Shown here in pieces: positions 11,908-24,118 of a stretch of 64,000 nt of DNA. The position numbers were made by a program, and so were the translations under genes. The notes below the pieces were generated by a model. It saw only the letters and a program-made list of their open reading frames with translations, made no database searches and was not told the DNA's origin. Position 1 is the first letter of the stretch. Every line of letters starts with the position of its first letter. The stretch comes from Trichopria drosophilae (Eukaryota; Arthropoda; Insecta; Hymenoptera; Diapriidae): NCBI GenBank assembly GCA_030407085.1, contig CM059587.1, forward strand, positions 91,507,001 to 91,571,000. The letters are read 5' to 3'.

Positions 11908-12063
11908 CAATGATCAATTATCACAAAGAAGAATTTTTACAGAGATCATCAATATTCCGGAAATTTCGTGAGGCTAGAAAATAATGATCCTTCATATAAA
12001 TATAAATACCGCAGAAACGTTACTTATTACTTGTTACATTGCGTTCAAGTTACATTACGTAAA
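11908..12063 (+). promoter_or_regulatory. Promoter of OBP gene B
   Basis: Carries the same ordered elements as the gene A promoter: AATGATCAATTATC, TTCCGGAA at 11955-11962, GAAATTTCGTGAGG, AATAATGATCC and TATAAATACC at 12001. The ATG follows 63 bp after the TATA box starts. Conservation spans about 150 bp while the introns of A and B do not align by eye. Confidence 0.7.
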
Positions 12064-15000
12064 ATGAAGAGCTTCGTAGTTGTTGGTTTGTGCATTATTG
12101 CCGCTGTAAGTAATACTTAACAGTATTATTTTAATTCAAACCGTCATATTTTTTATTTCTGCGGAATTCAACTCATTTTTCATTACATTCCAAAACTATC
12201 TTTTAATTCATACCATCACTAATTTATGTCCGTAATCTGAGTTGGTAATTAAGGGATAGATTTTCACTGTTTCACCATTTTTTATTTATTTATTAATAAA
12301 CGGACCAAAAGTCCTTTACATTTTCAATAAAAAGTAATAAAGGTATTTGAAGCTGTTGGAGTTGATTTTCATTGCCATGTAGCATATCATTAATATCGTC
12401 CCATGTTTACTCCAAAGGACTCCAAATTTAATCCTTTAAATTAAACATTTAGTCTGGATTCAATCGTTCGATTTTGACACCTTTGGAATTAAATTTAATC
12501 CAACGGTTTTAGTGTGCAATGCAAATAATTTTCTTGGTATATTATATAAATATTTACGCTAAGTAAAATTGCAAATTAAACATATTTCATTAATTGAAAA
12601 ATATAATTTTTAAAACATGGCATGTCATTAGCAACATTCAATGTTATTTTAACATTATGAAATTATTAATTTTTAAGTTGAATTGTGTAATACTAAATTA
12701 AGGATAAAAAATGTTTTATTTAAATTATTTTACTGTTCAACTGTATGAAGAGAACATCAAAATTGATACAGGATATAGGTACAGGAAAATAAATGAATGG
12801 CACAGCAATGGCCATTCATTTTTTCTATTATTAATGAATGCACCTTACGTAATTTTTTTATTTTAATTGGCATATTCATTTTAAAATTCTATTAACATTT
12901 ATCAATCAATAACAATTTACAAAATTTCGTCGTTCTTTCAGTGAAATTGTTGAACGATGAAAAATTAGTCCATGCATATTTTTAGGATTTTAAAGTCAGT
13001 AATGACAAGACAAAAACTTTACATGATTATAACTCTTTTTACTATTTAAAATGCCAGAATATTTTTTAGTATTTATTAAAAAGTTAGCAGCAATAAATTA
13101 CAGTTACCTGCAGCTAGTGCTTATTTTCGTGTAATAACTTTAACACTGTGAAATTTTATAATAATGTATCAAATGATGAAATTTTAGTGTATAACAATGA
13201 AATAAAACCAACCAATTCATATCTTTAATAAATTTTGGATTAACTATTTTCTTCTTTTTTACATTTAGGTATCTGTCAGCGCCGGTAAAGATGAAGAACA
13301 TAAGAAAATGTTCGACGAGTGTGCCAAGGAATTGGGATACTCTCCAGGTAAAATTTATACACAATTTTACTAATTTTATTTAAAATATATAAGATTTTTC
13401 TGCTTACTTGAACTGAGCTAACGCAGACATTCGTTTACACTTACATTCAACTATGTAAATCGTACCTAAATTTCTTTTTTAATTCAAGCCCATGATATAT
13501 TTATTCATTTATTTATTTAAAAAATATTGTCTGTAATAGACAACTAATACAACCCTAGTTGTGTCCTATAACTAAAGGTCGAATAAGTATTAAATTTACG
13601 ATAATACCAATCGAGCATTTTAATATTATACTCATTAGTTTCTTTTCAAGTCGTTGAATTATTTGTTTATTAACTCAGTCCTCTGGCAAAAGAACTGAAC
13701 TACACTGAGAGAAAAAATTAGTCACATTGACTAAATATATGGTTGAATGTTAGAAGCCAAATGTTGAGTAATTCCAATATTAATAAATTCAGTTTAGTTT
13801 AAAAGTAATGCAAAACCATTTTCAATTATTTAGATTATCCCGATTATTTTTTTAACTACTATTATATTAAACAACTATGCTTTCAGTGTTTAAAAATAGA
13901 TAACCCCATACCAGTTCGCGACTATAATCTCATTGAGACACATTATTCGTTCTTGAAATATTTACAATTTTATTGGATAATTAATTGGATAGTCGATAAA
14001 ATTATTACTAATAGTTTAGTAAAAAATGAAACCTGTCAACTTTACCTGACCAGTTTCTAGTAAATGTATTGATAAATTATGTTTTTCTAGTTATAACTAT
14101 TCATAATCTCTACGAAAAAAGGGACTAAATTCTGGAATTATAATGTATGAACCGGGTCTCTTCTTTGTGCCGTTACTACTTAAATGGTCAGCCTTAGTAT
14201 TTAAGTAGTAACGGCAACTTCGATAACTGAACCAATTTACTTTTTTACGTTGCATAAAATTTTATTCTACGTATACAAAACAGAATGATTCAAACAACGA
14301 TCAAATTATAATGGATATTTGTTCTGTATTTTATTGACAGATGACATGAAAGCAATGTTTGAAAAGAAAGACCCCAAAATCGGCTGTGTTATTGCATGCG
14401 TCATGAAGAAGGAAGGAATTGTAAGTATACAAAAGTAAATATGTGTATTAAAATCATTTTTTTAGATAATAGTTTATGCAATTATATTGTTCTTTATATA
14501 ATACACTTTATGTATATTTATAACTTGTAATGATTTTTTTACTATAATGTGAAAGGGCAAGAATGAAAGAAGGAACATTAAATTACGCAATAACTTTTTT
14601 CAATTTGACTCATTACTAATTAAGCTACTAGATATTTTTTAACGACATATTAAAAGTGACTACATAAATGTCATATTATTCTTGGAACAATAGCAAGTGA
14701 TTTGAGCACCGACAGGAATGCGTGTGCCATTTGTACATAAAGCATAGAGTGCAATTAAATACGGAAAATCATCGCAAGAAATTACATAATTCGTTACTTC
14801 ATCACATGCGGAATTTAGCTTTTGAATGATTGAAAGTTATTACAAATGGTCTAAAAATACATAATTTTTTAAAATTACAATTTTCTAAAAGAAGAAAGTA
14901 AACAAACAAAAGTGATTCCTTACAGTTATCATCAATTTTTATCAAATACTAATACTACAACTAATAAATCTCTATTTCTTTAACTTAGATGGTCAATAAC

Positions 15001-15527
15001 GAAATCAAAGAAGATGTTGCTCTTGCTAAGATGAAGGAAAAGGTTGGTGATAAAATGCCAGAATCCAAAATAAAGGAAAACATCCAGAAATGTACTGCTG
15101 CTGGTAAGTTTATCCACATTCGTAAATTAAATACGAAATAAATATTGCCCCATTGTGTATAGTATTACTTATTAGAAGTTATTTAATCAAAATAATAATG
15201 TAAACATTCTTAGCTTATGGTAAATGTATGCAGTTAAATTCTTTATAAACTCATATATTTTAAATTTGTTATATTCATAACTTTACCTTCATGTGATCAG
15301 AAATTATTAATTAAAAGTTTATTCGGAAATCTTTAAAAATACTGGAAATAACTTTAAATTCAAGCTTAAACATAAAGTAAAAAATATTAACAGTTTTAGA
15401 AATATCAAACTATATAAAAACTAATAATAACTTTTCATTGTTTTCAGCCAACAAAGAAACCGAGGAATGTAACAAAGCTGGAGCATTCGTAAAATGCATC
15501 ATGCCTCCCCCACCACCAAAGAATTAA
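12064..15527 (+). CDS. Odorant-binding protein B (five exons)
   Basis: PBP/GOBP-family secreted carrier; ligand unknown. Exons: 12064-12105, 13269-13347, 14341-14420, 14989-15103, 15448-15527 (396 nt, 131 aa), phases 0/1/0/1. Signal peptide residues 1-19 (MKSFVVVGLCIIAAVSVSA). Cysteines at 32, 56, 60, 102, 113 and 122 (spacing 23-3-41-10-8). Exon 3 reads DPKIGCVIACVMKKEGI and exon 5 ANKETEECNKAG, both close to gene A. The C-terminus ends in five prolines then KN, unlike any neighbour. Exon 4 is 12 nt longer than in A, lengthening the C3-C4 segment. Intron 2 holds a perfect 17-bp hairpin. ATTAAA at 15666 is the likely polyadenylation signal. The ATG follows the TATA box and matches gene A. Confidence 0.93.
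13711..13755. repeat. MITE end fragment in intron 2 of gene B
   Basis: CACTGAGAGAAAAAATTAG then TCACATTGACTAAATA resembles the left end of the element at 34158-34297. Only one end is seen here. Confidence 0.4.
14169..14215. repeat. Perfect 17-bp hairpin in intron 2 of gene B
   Basis: GCCGTTACTACTTAAAT (14169-14185) and its exact reverse complement (14199-14215) flank a 13-nt loop. It could be a small foldback insertion or a structured intronic RNA. No polymerase III or miRNA-type context was found. Confidence 0.85.
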
Positions 15528-15665
15528 AAACCCAGGCGAATAAGAAGTCATCGAGAATTGTGTAAAATGTTACGTGTCATCTTTTAATGCATTTTATTAA
15601 CAAAGTTATAATTTAATATTTGTCAACAACTTTTATGACCTTTTGTGAAATTCAAACAGTGATAA

Positions 15666-15671
15666 ATTAAA
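15666..15671 (+). terminator. Polyadenylation signal of gene B (ATTAAA)
   Basis: The common variant ATTAAA, about 140 bp after the stop. No closer AATAAA was found. Confidence 0.5.
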
Positions 15672-16620
15672 TGTTCTACTGATGAAATTTCTGAGCAAAT
15701 GAGTTTAAATTTCTTCCTTTGTTTATACGTCTATTGAGATTTTCTGTGGCATCATAATTTTTTTTTGGAAATCATACTCATCTACATGTTAAAAATGATA
15801 AATTTCATGATAGATTTGTATTTTAATTCGCATTTTACTATTATTCGCAATTTTATTTAATGAAGTTTATAATCAATGTGTCTATTGGAGAGATGGACAC
15901 GAAACAAATATATAAACTTGTTTAAAAGAGAAAGGCGAGCCTGGTATAATCGATCGCAAGAATTTGTTAGTGACAATGAATAATACTGGAGGTTAAGTCC
16001 AATTGGAGTAAATAATACTGGAACACAAACAAATTTTGTTGAGAGATAAATTGGATGAGATGTAATGGATCTTATGGATCGTCGGCCGCTGCTAACTAAT
16101 CCATTGTCTAATTTTACCCATCATCCTCGGATTTTAACATATCTGATCCTAAGAATATTCAAAAATTGATGCATTTTGGCAATTTAGTCATTATGAAGAA
16201 TTCGTTTTCATCAACCAAAAATCTATGAGAGCGAGTAACTCTGTTTCAATTGATGGTCCAGTATTATCCATTGAGAGATAATGATCTGAAATCAAGTTTC
16301 CATGTCACGATTATTAAAATATTTCTCTTCCACGTATTCCATTAATACGAACTTCATCAACTTATAACATATTCAAGATTCCGGAAAAATCTCGACAAAA
16401 CTAATTCGGTACCATAATAATCGAAGTTTCGATATAAAAATCCATAAAGGAGATGCAGAATTTCGTTGAAATTATCTGGAAATTTTTTGTTTTTATTAAT
16501 TACCTGATGCTGACCCCATTGGTATAAAGTATCGACTCTTTTGGAGAATAGAGTATATTCAACCCGGAATTAGGTACATAAAGATTGCCAGCAGTTGAAC
16601 TATCGTTCATATACATAATT
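15672..16620. other. Intergenic, no gene seen
   Basis: AT-rich sequence with repeated AATACTGGA and TCCAGTATTATCCAT phrases (about 15981-16275), perhaps a decayed repeat. No open frame with recognisable content. Confidence 0.5.
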
Positions 16621-16990
16621 TTTTTTATTTATTTATTTAACGGACAGAATCGCCCTTTTTACACAAATTTGTACACTTACAATAAATTGTAAGATTTGCG
16701 AGAGCTGCAGGTCGACTTCCTAGATGGCTCCATGTTTACCATTTGTGCATGAAATGTAGGAACTGTAGGAACCTAAACAAAATACAGCATCGGTCATGAG
16801 TCGATTTCCGACGGACAAACAATATTTTCAAAACCTAAACAAACAACGTGGTTCGTCTTACCAACAGCGAGCTGCTGCTTGAAAACATAATCGAAAAATT
16901 CTTTACTGGACGGGGATCGAACTCACAACCTACGACTTCGTAGTCCAGTGCGTTACCGCCCGAGCGCCTCTGAGCCACGACGCTTACTAT
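16621..16990 (-). mobile_element. tRNA-derived SINE, minus strand
   Basis: On the minus strand a tRNA-like head (about 16985-16905) carries an A-box-like TGGCTCAGAGGCGCTCGG and a B box GGTTGTGAGTTCGATCC (16930-16914). The acceptor arm does not pair and the anticodon arm is irregular, so it is not a working tRNA. The 3' end runs into AAATAAATAAATAAAAAAA at 16640-16621, a SINE/LINE-like tail. The 128-codon minus-strand frame 16835-17221 crosses this head and is not a gene. Confidence 0.65.
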
Positions 16991-17890
16991 TTGATTTTGA
17001 TATGTTTTTGACCAGTTTTTATAAACAGTAGTCACGGTCCTAACGCATATTTCTTTCCCTTCCAAGGAACACTTCGTTCCTCTCCCCACCATAAGATTCT
17101 TATTAAGTACCCACTGCTCGCGTTTATTTATATGTACAGATGTAAATAGATTTTGTGGACATAACCTTAATTTAGTTTGTGTACCTATTTTGCCGAAGTA
17201 AAATCCGAATACTCTGTTCATTCCATACTAATACAATAATTAAAGAATAAAATAATATGTACACATTGTTCAAATGTTTGATATATTTTATAATCTTGTC
17301 TCGTAAGTAGAACAGTAAAATACTATAAATTTCAGAACTATCGTAGTCGACGTTCCAGGACTTGGGTATTGTGCTAAAACAAAGTGTTTTTATTTGTTTA
17401 CGATTTGAAATGACGTTTTGACTACTCAGTAATTGAAATAAATATTTTTGAATATAAAACATTGTTTTAGTAAATGGTACACATTTCGTTTAATAATTCA
17501 AATGATTTTGTGATTAGTTGACCGCTGTAACATACAGAAATGTAAATAAAATTTAAATCCTTTATTTATCAATAATTCAATTAATCGAATTTCGTTTTGT
17601 ATTAAGTAAACAAGATGTTTTCTTATTTTGTTAGGAATATGTTATTAGGGTGGTCTTGAGATTTCTGTATACAGATATATGTGATCAACATTATCTTATG
17701 AACATCATTTTATTTATTTAGAAATAAATCTACATTAAATTTAGAATTAACAAACAATAAAATCTTATAGCAATTAAAAAATACTGATAATGTTAGAAAG
17801 TAATAGTTTGACTATTTATTTATTCATAACACAATACCAGCGTCTGTAACAATTTGCCTAATGAATTCCACTGCTGCACGTTGGTTTACA
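16991..17890. other. Intergenic, no gene seen
   Basis: AT-rich. The frame at 17172-17462 (-) shows no domain, signal peptide or splice context. Confidence 0.5.
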
Positions 17891-19528
17891 TTAACCCGTA
17901 AAGTCCCAAAACGGCATAAATTCCACCCTTTTTTCAACATACGACTACAGATCCAATTCGCAATTCTTTTCAAATCCGTCATTATTTTTACTCTATCTCT
18001 CTTAGATTTTCCAATATGGCGGCGTTTTCCTGGGAAAACGTGTTAATCTTCAATTTTTATTTTGTCTAATCGCGATTTACATTCAGTTAAACAGCTCAGC
18101 TTTGCTCCACATTCTGTATCGGATGAAATTTTTTGTTGTACTTTAAGGTGTTATTAGTATTTTTTAAAAATTCAAGATGGCGGTTGATTGGCATGTCGAG
18201 TTGTAACGAAATTTATTATTATTTTCTCAAAAATGATTGGCTTACAATAGAAGTTGGTATACAACAGGTTTTGAGGTCGCTGAATCCGAATCTAAAATCA
18301 GATTTGCGAAATTCAAAATGGTGGATCGAATATGGCGGACAAAATTTCGCGAGAATAAGGTGCAGAAAGTGGACTGTTATGAGACTTATACAAGCCTCAA
18401 TAACTAATGCAATAGTTCTGTGGAATCTTTGTTGTTGAAAGGGGCAAGAAGTTGGGAAAGATGTCTATATGGAGGTCAATAAATGCTATTGTAACAAAAA
18501 AAAAGGAAAGAGCAATCTTTCTGCTCATAAAAATGGAACTCGATCCAGAGGAAAATGCTCGTTTGAAGGTTGTTCTCAAAGACCAACGAGAACTTGTATA
18601 GATTACAATGCATATTTTTGTTTTATATGTTTTGGAAAGTATCGTGGGAAATAATAGAATAATCAGAAGACTTTCAAGATTGAGCTCCATGACTTGTGCG
18701 AGGGACTCACGAAAATGAAGCATCCCAAAGAGATCATATCTTCGTCCACGTCGTTGATCCTGGTTGTTGCTAAAAACGGAAATAGACTTCTGCCTCTTTA
18801 AAGAAAACAGTAAATAGAAAATAGTTTATTTGTATTTTTAAAAGAAGTTAGCGACCTTAAAAACTGAAATATACCAATATTTACTGTAATCCAAACATTT
18901 TAGAAAAAATTTGATCCGCCATATTGGATCTGCCATTTTGAATTTCGAAAATCAGATTTCAGTTTCGGATTTAGCGACCTGTAGCACGGTAATATCTTAA
19001 TTTTTGTTGCAATCCAAACATTTTTGAGAAGTTTGGTCCGCCATAATTGATCCGCTATTTTGAATTTCGCAAATCTGATTATAGATTCGAATTCAGTGAC
19101 CTCAAAACCTGTAGTATACCAACTTCTGTTGTAAGGCAATCATTTTTGAGAAAATAATAATAAATTTCGTTACAACTCGACATGCCAATCAACCGCCATC
19201 TTGAATTTTTAAAAAATACCAATAAAACCTTAAAGTACAACAAAAAATTCCACCCGATACAGAATTTGGAGCAAAACTGAGCTGTTTAACTGAATGTAAA
19301 TCGCAATTGAACAAAATAAAAATTGAAAATTAACACGTTTTTCAAGGAAAACGCCGCCATATTGGAAAATCTAAGAGAGATAGACCAAAAATAACAACGG
19401 AATTGAAAAGAGCACGAAAAAATACTTCAGGAAATATAATTCAATTAAGATTCATCTGCGAATTGGATCTGTAGTCGTATGTTGAAAAGCGGATGGGATT
19501 TATGCCGTTTTGGGACTTAACGGGTTAA
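17891..19528. mobile_element. piggyBac-like non-autonomous element with long inverted arms
   Basis: TTAA flanks both ends (17891-17894, 19525-19528). The left terminus is CCCGTAAAGTCCCAAAACGG and the right terminus is its mirror with one substitution, CCCGTTAAGTCCCAAAACGG. TTAA target duplication with CC-starting termini is the hallmark of the piggyBac superfamily. The arms extend about 450-500 bp inward (AAGATGGCGGTTGATTGGC on the left mirrored near 19190), giving a near-complete foldback with a central loop at about 18400-18850. No transposase is encoded. Its inner AAATTCAAAATGG and ATATGGCGG motifs recur widely in this window. Confidence 0.88.
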
Positions 19529-19573
19529 AGTCCCACCGGCTTTGCACCCACGTTTGGAGTATATTACTTACTT

Positions 19574-21351
19574 CTAAAGCTGCATGACTTGAAGATACAG
19601 AACATTCAGTCGTGTCTGTATAATATCTTTTTCGTCATCGTCTTGCTGATGTAAAGAAACTTCACCAAAGACAATTTCTTCCTTGATTCGTATTTCCCAA
19701 CCAACACAAGAACTATCACAGTTTATCCATTGTGAGGTTTGATGAGGGATTTGTTGAGGGGTGACTCCTTGATATTCTGAAATCTGTTGTACGACGCTGA
19801 CAACATCTTCTATTTCTTCTATTTCACTGTGTGGTGTATTACCATTATTAAGCATTTTGTTCCATGCATTTGAAAGATTTGCTTCTGACAAACTACCCCC
19901 TGCTAAAGAACAAAATATCATGCATTTATATAAATCCATGGACTTTATAAATGTTTGTACATTATTTCTGTTTGGAGACAGCAGAAGGAACCGAAAAAAG
20001 TGATATCCTGTAATAGTCACGTTATAATGTAACAGTACTATAAACATACCAAATTTTATTAATATTCGACCCTTTTAAATTTCTCTATTACTCCCTGATC
20101 CATTGACTGGATAAGAGAAGTGACATTTGGTGGCATTGAAATAACGGAGCAAATATCATTTATTGCACCCAATGTATAAGGTGAAGGATGGGTTGGGGCA
20201 TTGTCCAAAATAAACAAACATTTTTTACCACTATCTTCATGCTTTTCTGTTCCCGTGGGTGAGAAGTGCCCGAGGGGCGAACAACATTTTTGTCGCAGCA
20301 GGTCACAAAATGCAATGACCGCCCGTTGACCTCGACCATACATCTCAATGGTTACAATGCGTGCGCAAAATCTCATTTTGCGCACTCAAAACGGGGCGCA
20401 AAATCGCATTTTGCGGCCTACTGCGACGAAAAAGAGTTCCTAACCTATACGAAATGATAACAAACTACATTATACTCTTTGTGTTACATAAAATATTCTA
20501 GTATTCGCTGTAATGATCATCGTTAATATTTAAATTTCTTATGTTAACTATTAACATAACAAGTGTTATTGGATGTCAGGATTATAGAAACTTTAGGACA
20601 AAGTACTTTATCTTAGGTTCAGAATCTAAATTAATAATATAAATTAATCTCTTAGCTTAACTGTTAAGCTATTACGTTAACTGTAAAGAAACATTTCTCT
20701 CAGTGATATACGATAGTATATAATAAAAATAACATCGAGGCTGTTTGGATTTCTCTATCACAAAGAGTGGAATTTTATGTGTGCTACTGGCATTGGAGCA
20801 TACCATGATGGTGACACGGTTTTTAATCAGTCTCCATCCAGGTGCTTTTTTGCAAACTCTTTCAACAAGAGTGTCTTTCGGAAGCAATTTCCGCAGCAGA
20901 CCGGTTTCATCGGTATTGTAGATTTGGACCTTTCTAAAGTCAAAATCATCCATATACTTTCTAAATAAAAAATTGAATTCTGTTGATGCCTCAACAGTAA
21001 GATACTCTCCTTGAGTGCTCAAGCTTCTAATGGCATGTCGTTTTTGGAAGCAGTGAAGCCAGCCATCTCTTTCAACATTGAGCGAGATATTGGAGCACCT
21101 GCAGCAAGCGTCTCAACAAAACAACTATATAATTGTGTTTCCATCTCTGACGCTACGACATTGGAAAATCTTTTTCTGTTTAATGGCATATTTTCACTTT
21201 GCAAAACATCACGCTGCCTTAAAATGTTTTCACGGTTAGCTCTTATATGTGAAATCGAACTTTGACTTCTGTTGAACGCTAATGCAATGCTACTCTGCGC
21301 ATGTCCAGCATCCAAAAATTCGAAGAATCGGAATTTTTGTTCAAAGATCAA
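19574..21351 (-). pseudogene. Tigger/pogo-type DDE transposase, broken
   Basis: DNA transposase of the Tc1/mariner superfamily, pogo/Tigger/jerky group. Parts in minus-strand order: N-terminal helix-turn-helix region (21351-21019; ALAFNRSQSSISHIRANREN); catalytic part 1 (21022-20672) with IYNTDETGLLRKLLP, holding the first Asp; part 2 (20385-20059) with FILDNAPTHP (second Asp) and SLIQSMDQGVIEKFKR (third Asp); and an acidic tail (20047-19574; LSNAWNKML). Parts 1 and 2 are separated by a ~290-bp insertion and the frame changes several times, so it is inactive. All three acidic catalytic positions survive as Asp. Confidence 0.85.
20361..20671. mobile_element. Insertion splitting the Tigger transposase
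   Basis: Begins with palindromic GCGCAAAATCTCATTTTGCG followed by GGGCGCAAAATCGCATTTTG, then about 230 bp of AT-rich DNA to just before the PRC codons of the transposase. The palindromic motif matches dispersed copies at 9497-9560 and 6632-6665. The exact right border is uncertain. Confidence 0.55.
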
Positions 21352-24040
21352 TCGTTCTACTTCACATTTTCTTTCTCTTTTCTAAAATGTTCAGATACAT
21401 TAAGAGGATGCATTTTTATCGAAGTGTTACTATAAATTATGTTATTGAAAAGGGAGTAATGTTTATTTTTTAAATTATTAGCAATGACCAAAATCACTCG
21501 TTAAAAAAAGTGCATCATCTTTCTGTAAAATCTTTTTCAATAAATGTTAAATTCAAACTAAACTAAAAAACAGATACTAAACGAAAACTGAATCTAAGAA
21601 CATTTATTACTTTAATTGTTTTTAAGAATTCTCTGTTGTATATTTATTAAAGCATGCTTGGCGCCATTCGAAAGTAGATGAACATTTACTTTTTTAGGCT
21701 CAGAAACGCCAGGAGAATTAGATGCATCTAAATTTGATGAGCGGAAAGTGCATTTTCGTATTCATCTAAATGATGACTACATTCTAAATAATTGTTCATG
21801 ACGTTTAACTTTTCTCAATGATTAAAACAGTGGTTACACATAATACATCAACTGCCTGGATCTAAATATTAGTAAGACGTATGTGCACCTTTAAATATAA
21901 CCGCGTACAACGTACATATGTGCATAAATGGGAGGAATAGTGTGTGATGGTAGTGCATGGATTTGATTACTACAGTTGTATCAGATGTCGATCAGAATAG
22001 GATTACTTTCTTATCGAAATTCAATTAAAGGCAACATATAGGTTGTGGAATATAACCTAAGCAATCTAGTATGGAACATCCATAAATTGACTCATTTAGA
22101 TCTGAAAAATTCCACATTTTGGTCCATTTTAAACTGAATCTTCTCTCAATATATTCTGCTAGCTGTCATGTTTAAATAGTTTGGATTATTATTGGAGAAC
22201 AGATTTTCTTTAATAATTATACCTGGCATTTTTTCAATTTTTATTGTTCAATTTTTACTGTTTCGGTCAAAGCTCCATGAAATCAGATCTATATTTACAG
22301 AAAAGGCATTAAAAAAATAATAGCAAAATGTAATTTTTTCCCAGTGTCATTGTCTGGAGAATTTCATTCCGATTTATTTTTTGTAATTTTCAAATTTATA
22401 ATTGCTGATAATTTCCGTGGCCACGTACGAAAGTTCGTGATGTTTCTCAGGAGGTGTGGACAATGACCAGCCGATGTTAGTGTTGAAGTCGGATTTGGAT
22501 GGATCTATTTTATTTTTAAGGAGGTTGGTGTGGTACGTAGGGAGTCAAGTGCTATTTTCGCCCAATTTTGACCAGTTCAGTACCATTCGGAAGTCGAATA
22601 ATAGATTTTAACCTGTACGATAATAAACTTTTGACAACTATTTCATTCAAGTCCTCTTACCTAGCGTATCCAATCGATCTAATTCTTTCTCTCGAACATT
22701 TATTATATATTTTTCTTTAATCGACATTAATTTTAATTAAAAAATATACCAATGTGGACATTTTCAGTTTTAAATGCGTCAAATTATGAAACGTTTTATA
22801 CTCGATTAGTTCCACATTTTAGTATATTTTGAACAGAATCATGTCCAATTAGATGATGTCTTCCGAAACCAATTAAGTGAGCCTATTCTGATGGATACCT
22901 AAACGAAAAAAAACGTGGACTAAAGCGAACACTTTTTCAGTACACTGCAATTTTTATTGCAAAGGAATCCTGTGGCATAGTGAGTTTTACTAAAAGTGAG
23001 TCATTATTACGATTTAAATTGTAAAATAGCATCCTCCAAATGGCGCTATTTATACGGAGGTTTTGCGTTTTATTAAAAGATTTCTTGTACCTTGTCGTGT
23101 ATTTTGATGGTTATGTCCGTATAGATTGTTCTTAAGGTCGTTGAATACAAATCCATTATTAAATTTTTGAAATTCAAAATGGCGGATCCAATATGGCTGA
23201 CTGACATTAAAAAAGAATTGTATTGTATTTTGTATATGAAGATTTTTGAAGTCATATCGCAAAAATATCCATAAACTTTCAGAGGATGAAAACCAGCAAC
23301 AATTTTGGCATTTTGGGGTGAAACAAGTTAAAAAGATTATGGACAGACTCGCGAGTTGTCGTGTACACAGACAGCTAGCCATCAAATTTCTTGATAGTGT
23401 AATTAATCCTGCCCATTGGTAATCACATAGTCTTATGAATTTCGTGTCATACCTCAAATTTCTTTTTAAAATATTTCTTAAGTAAAATCGCCCGGTTATA
23501 TGAGAATTTGAAACTCCCAATTGATACTCACCCAATATTCAGCTGAAGTAAACTGTTTTTTGTGATTATAATTGGTGGAGAGTTGGTGTTCATTGAAAAC
23601 TCTACTTATTATCTACCCTTTTCTCTTAATTACACTTTTACTTATAGGCAAAGTAACCAATCAAATCGCACTGAGCTTAATGATGGATTCTATATTATTG
23701 GTACTTTCGAAAATGTCTCAATTTTTTAAGAGTTGGATGATGATCATTACATGGAATGAAGCGGAAATCATGTCAGAATTATTGTAAAACAAACTACATA
23801 TAAGCTTCACATATTTAATATAAAAGAGTCATATTGAGTAGTTTCAGAAAGCTTGTTTTGATAGTCTGACGGAATCAGTATTGGAAATGTTATTTTTTTT
23901 TTGTGATCTGGAAATAATTTTTATTTGTACAACATTGCGCAGTTTTTTTTGTCACCTTATGTAACAAAAATGATTAATGGCACAGTTAGAGTGTATCAGA
24001 AGGAAATCATAGCATTCATTAATGATCTTGTTCCGTCTAA
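21352..24040. other. Intergenic between the Tigger relic and gene C
   Basis: Contains a fragment of the AAATTCAAAATGGCGG family at about 23120-23220 (GAAATTCAAAATGGCGGATC). A slightly GC-richer stretch at 22420-22600 has no recognisable coding content. Frames at 23050-23535 (-) and 23572-23787 (+) have no domain or splice support. Confidence 0.45.
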
Positions 24041-24048
24041 TATAAATA
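24041..24048 (+). promoter_or_regulatory. TATA box of OBP gene C
   Basis: TATAAATA, 71 to 78 bp before the ATG, a spacing like that of genes A and B. The upstream TTCCGGAA palindrome of A and B is absent. Confidence 0.65.
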
Positions 24049-24118
24049 GCGCTTCGCAAACACCTGCTCCTGTAGTTCTTACACTTTTTAATCCGCCTAC
24101 TCTTATAATTGTGAAAGA

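Noticed and set aside
16905..16985. Functional tRNA gene on the minus strand
   Set aside because: A and B boxes are present, but the acceptor stem does not pair and the anticodon arm is irregular; an A-rich tail points to a SINE.
16835..17221. 128-codon minus-strand frame
   Set aside because: It overlaps the A and B boxes of a tRNA-derived SINE; the protein has no recognisable domain.
23050..23535. 161-codon minus-strand frame
   Set aside because: It overlaps a fragment of the AATGGCGG repeat family and has no domain or splice context.
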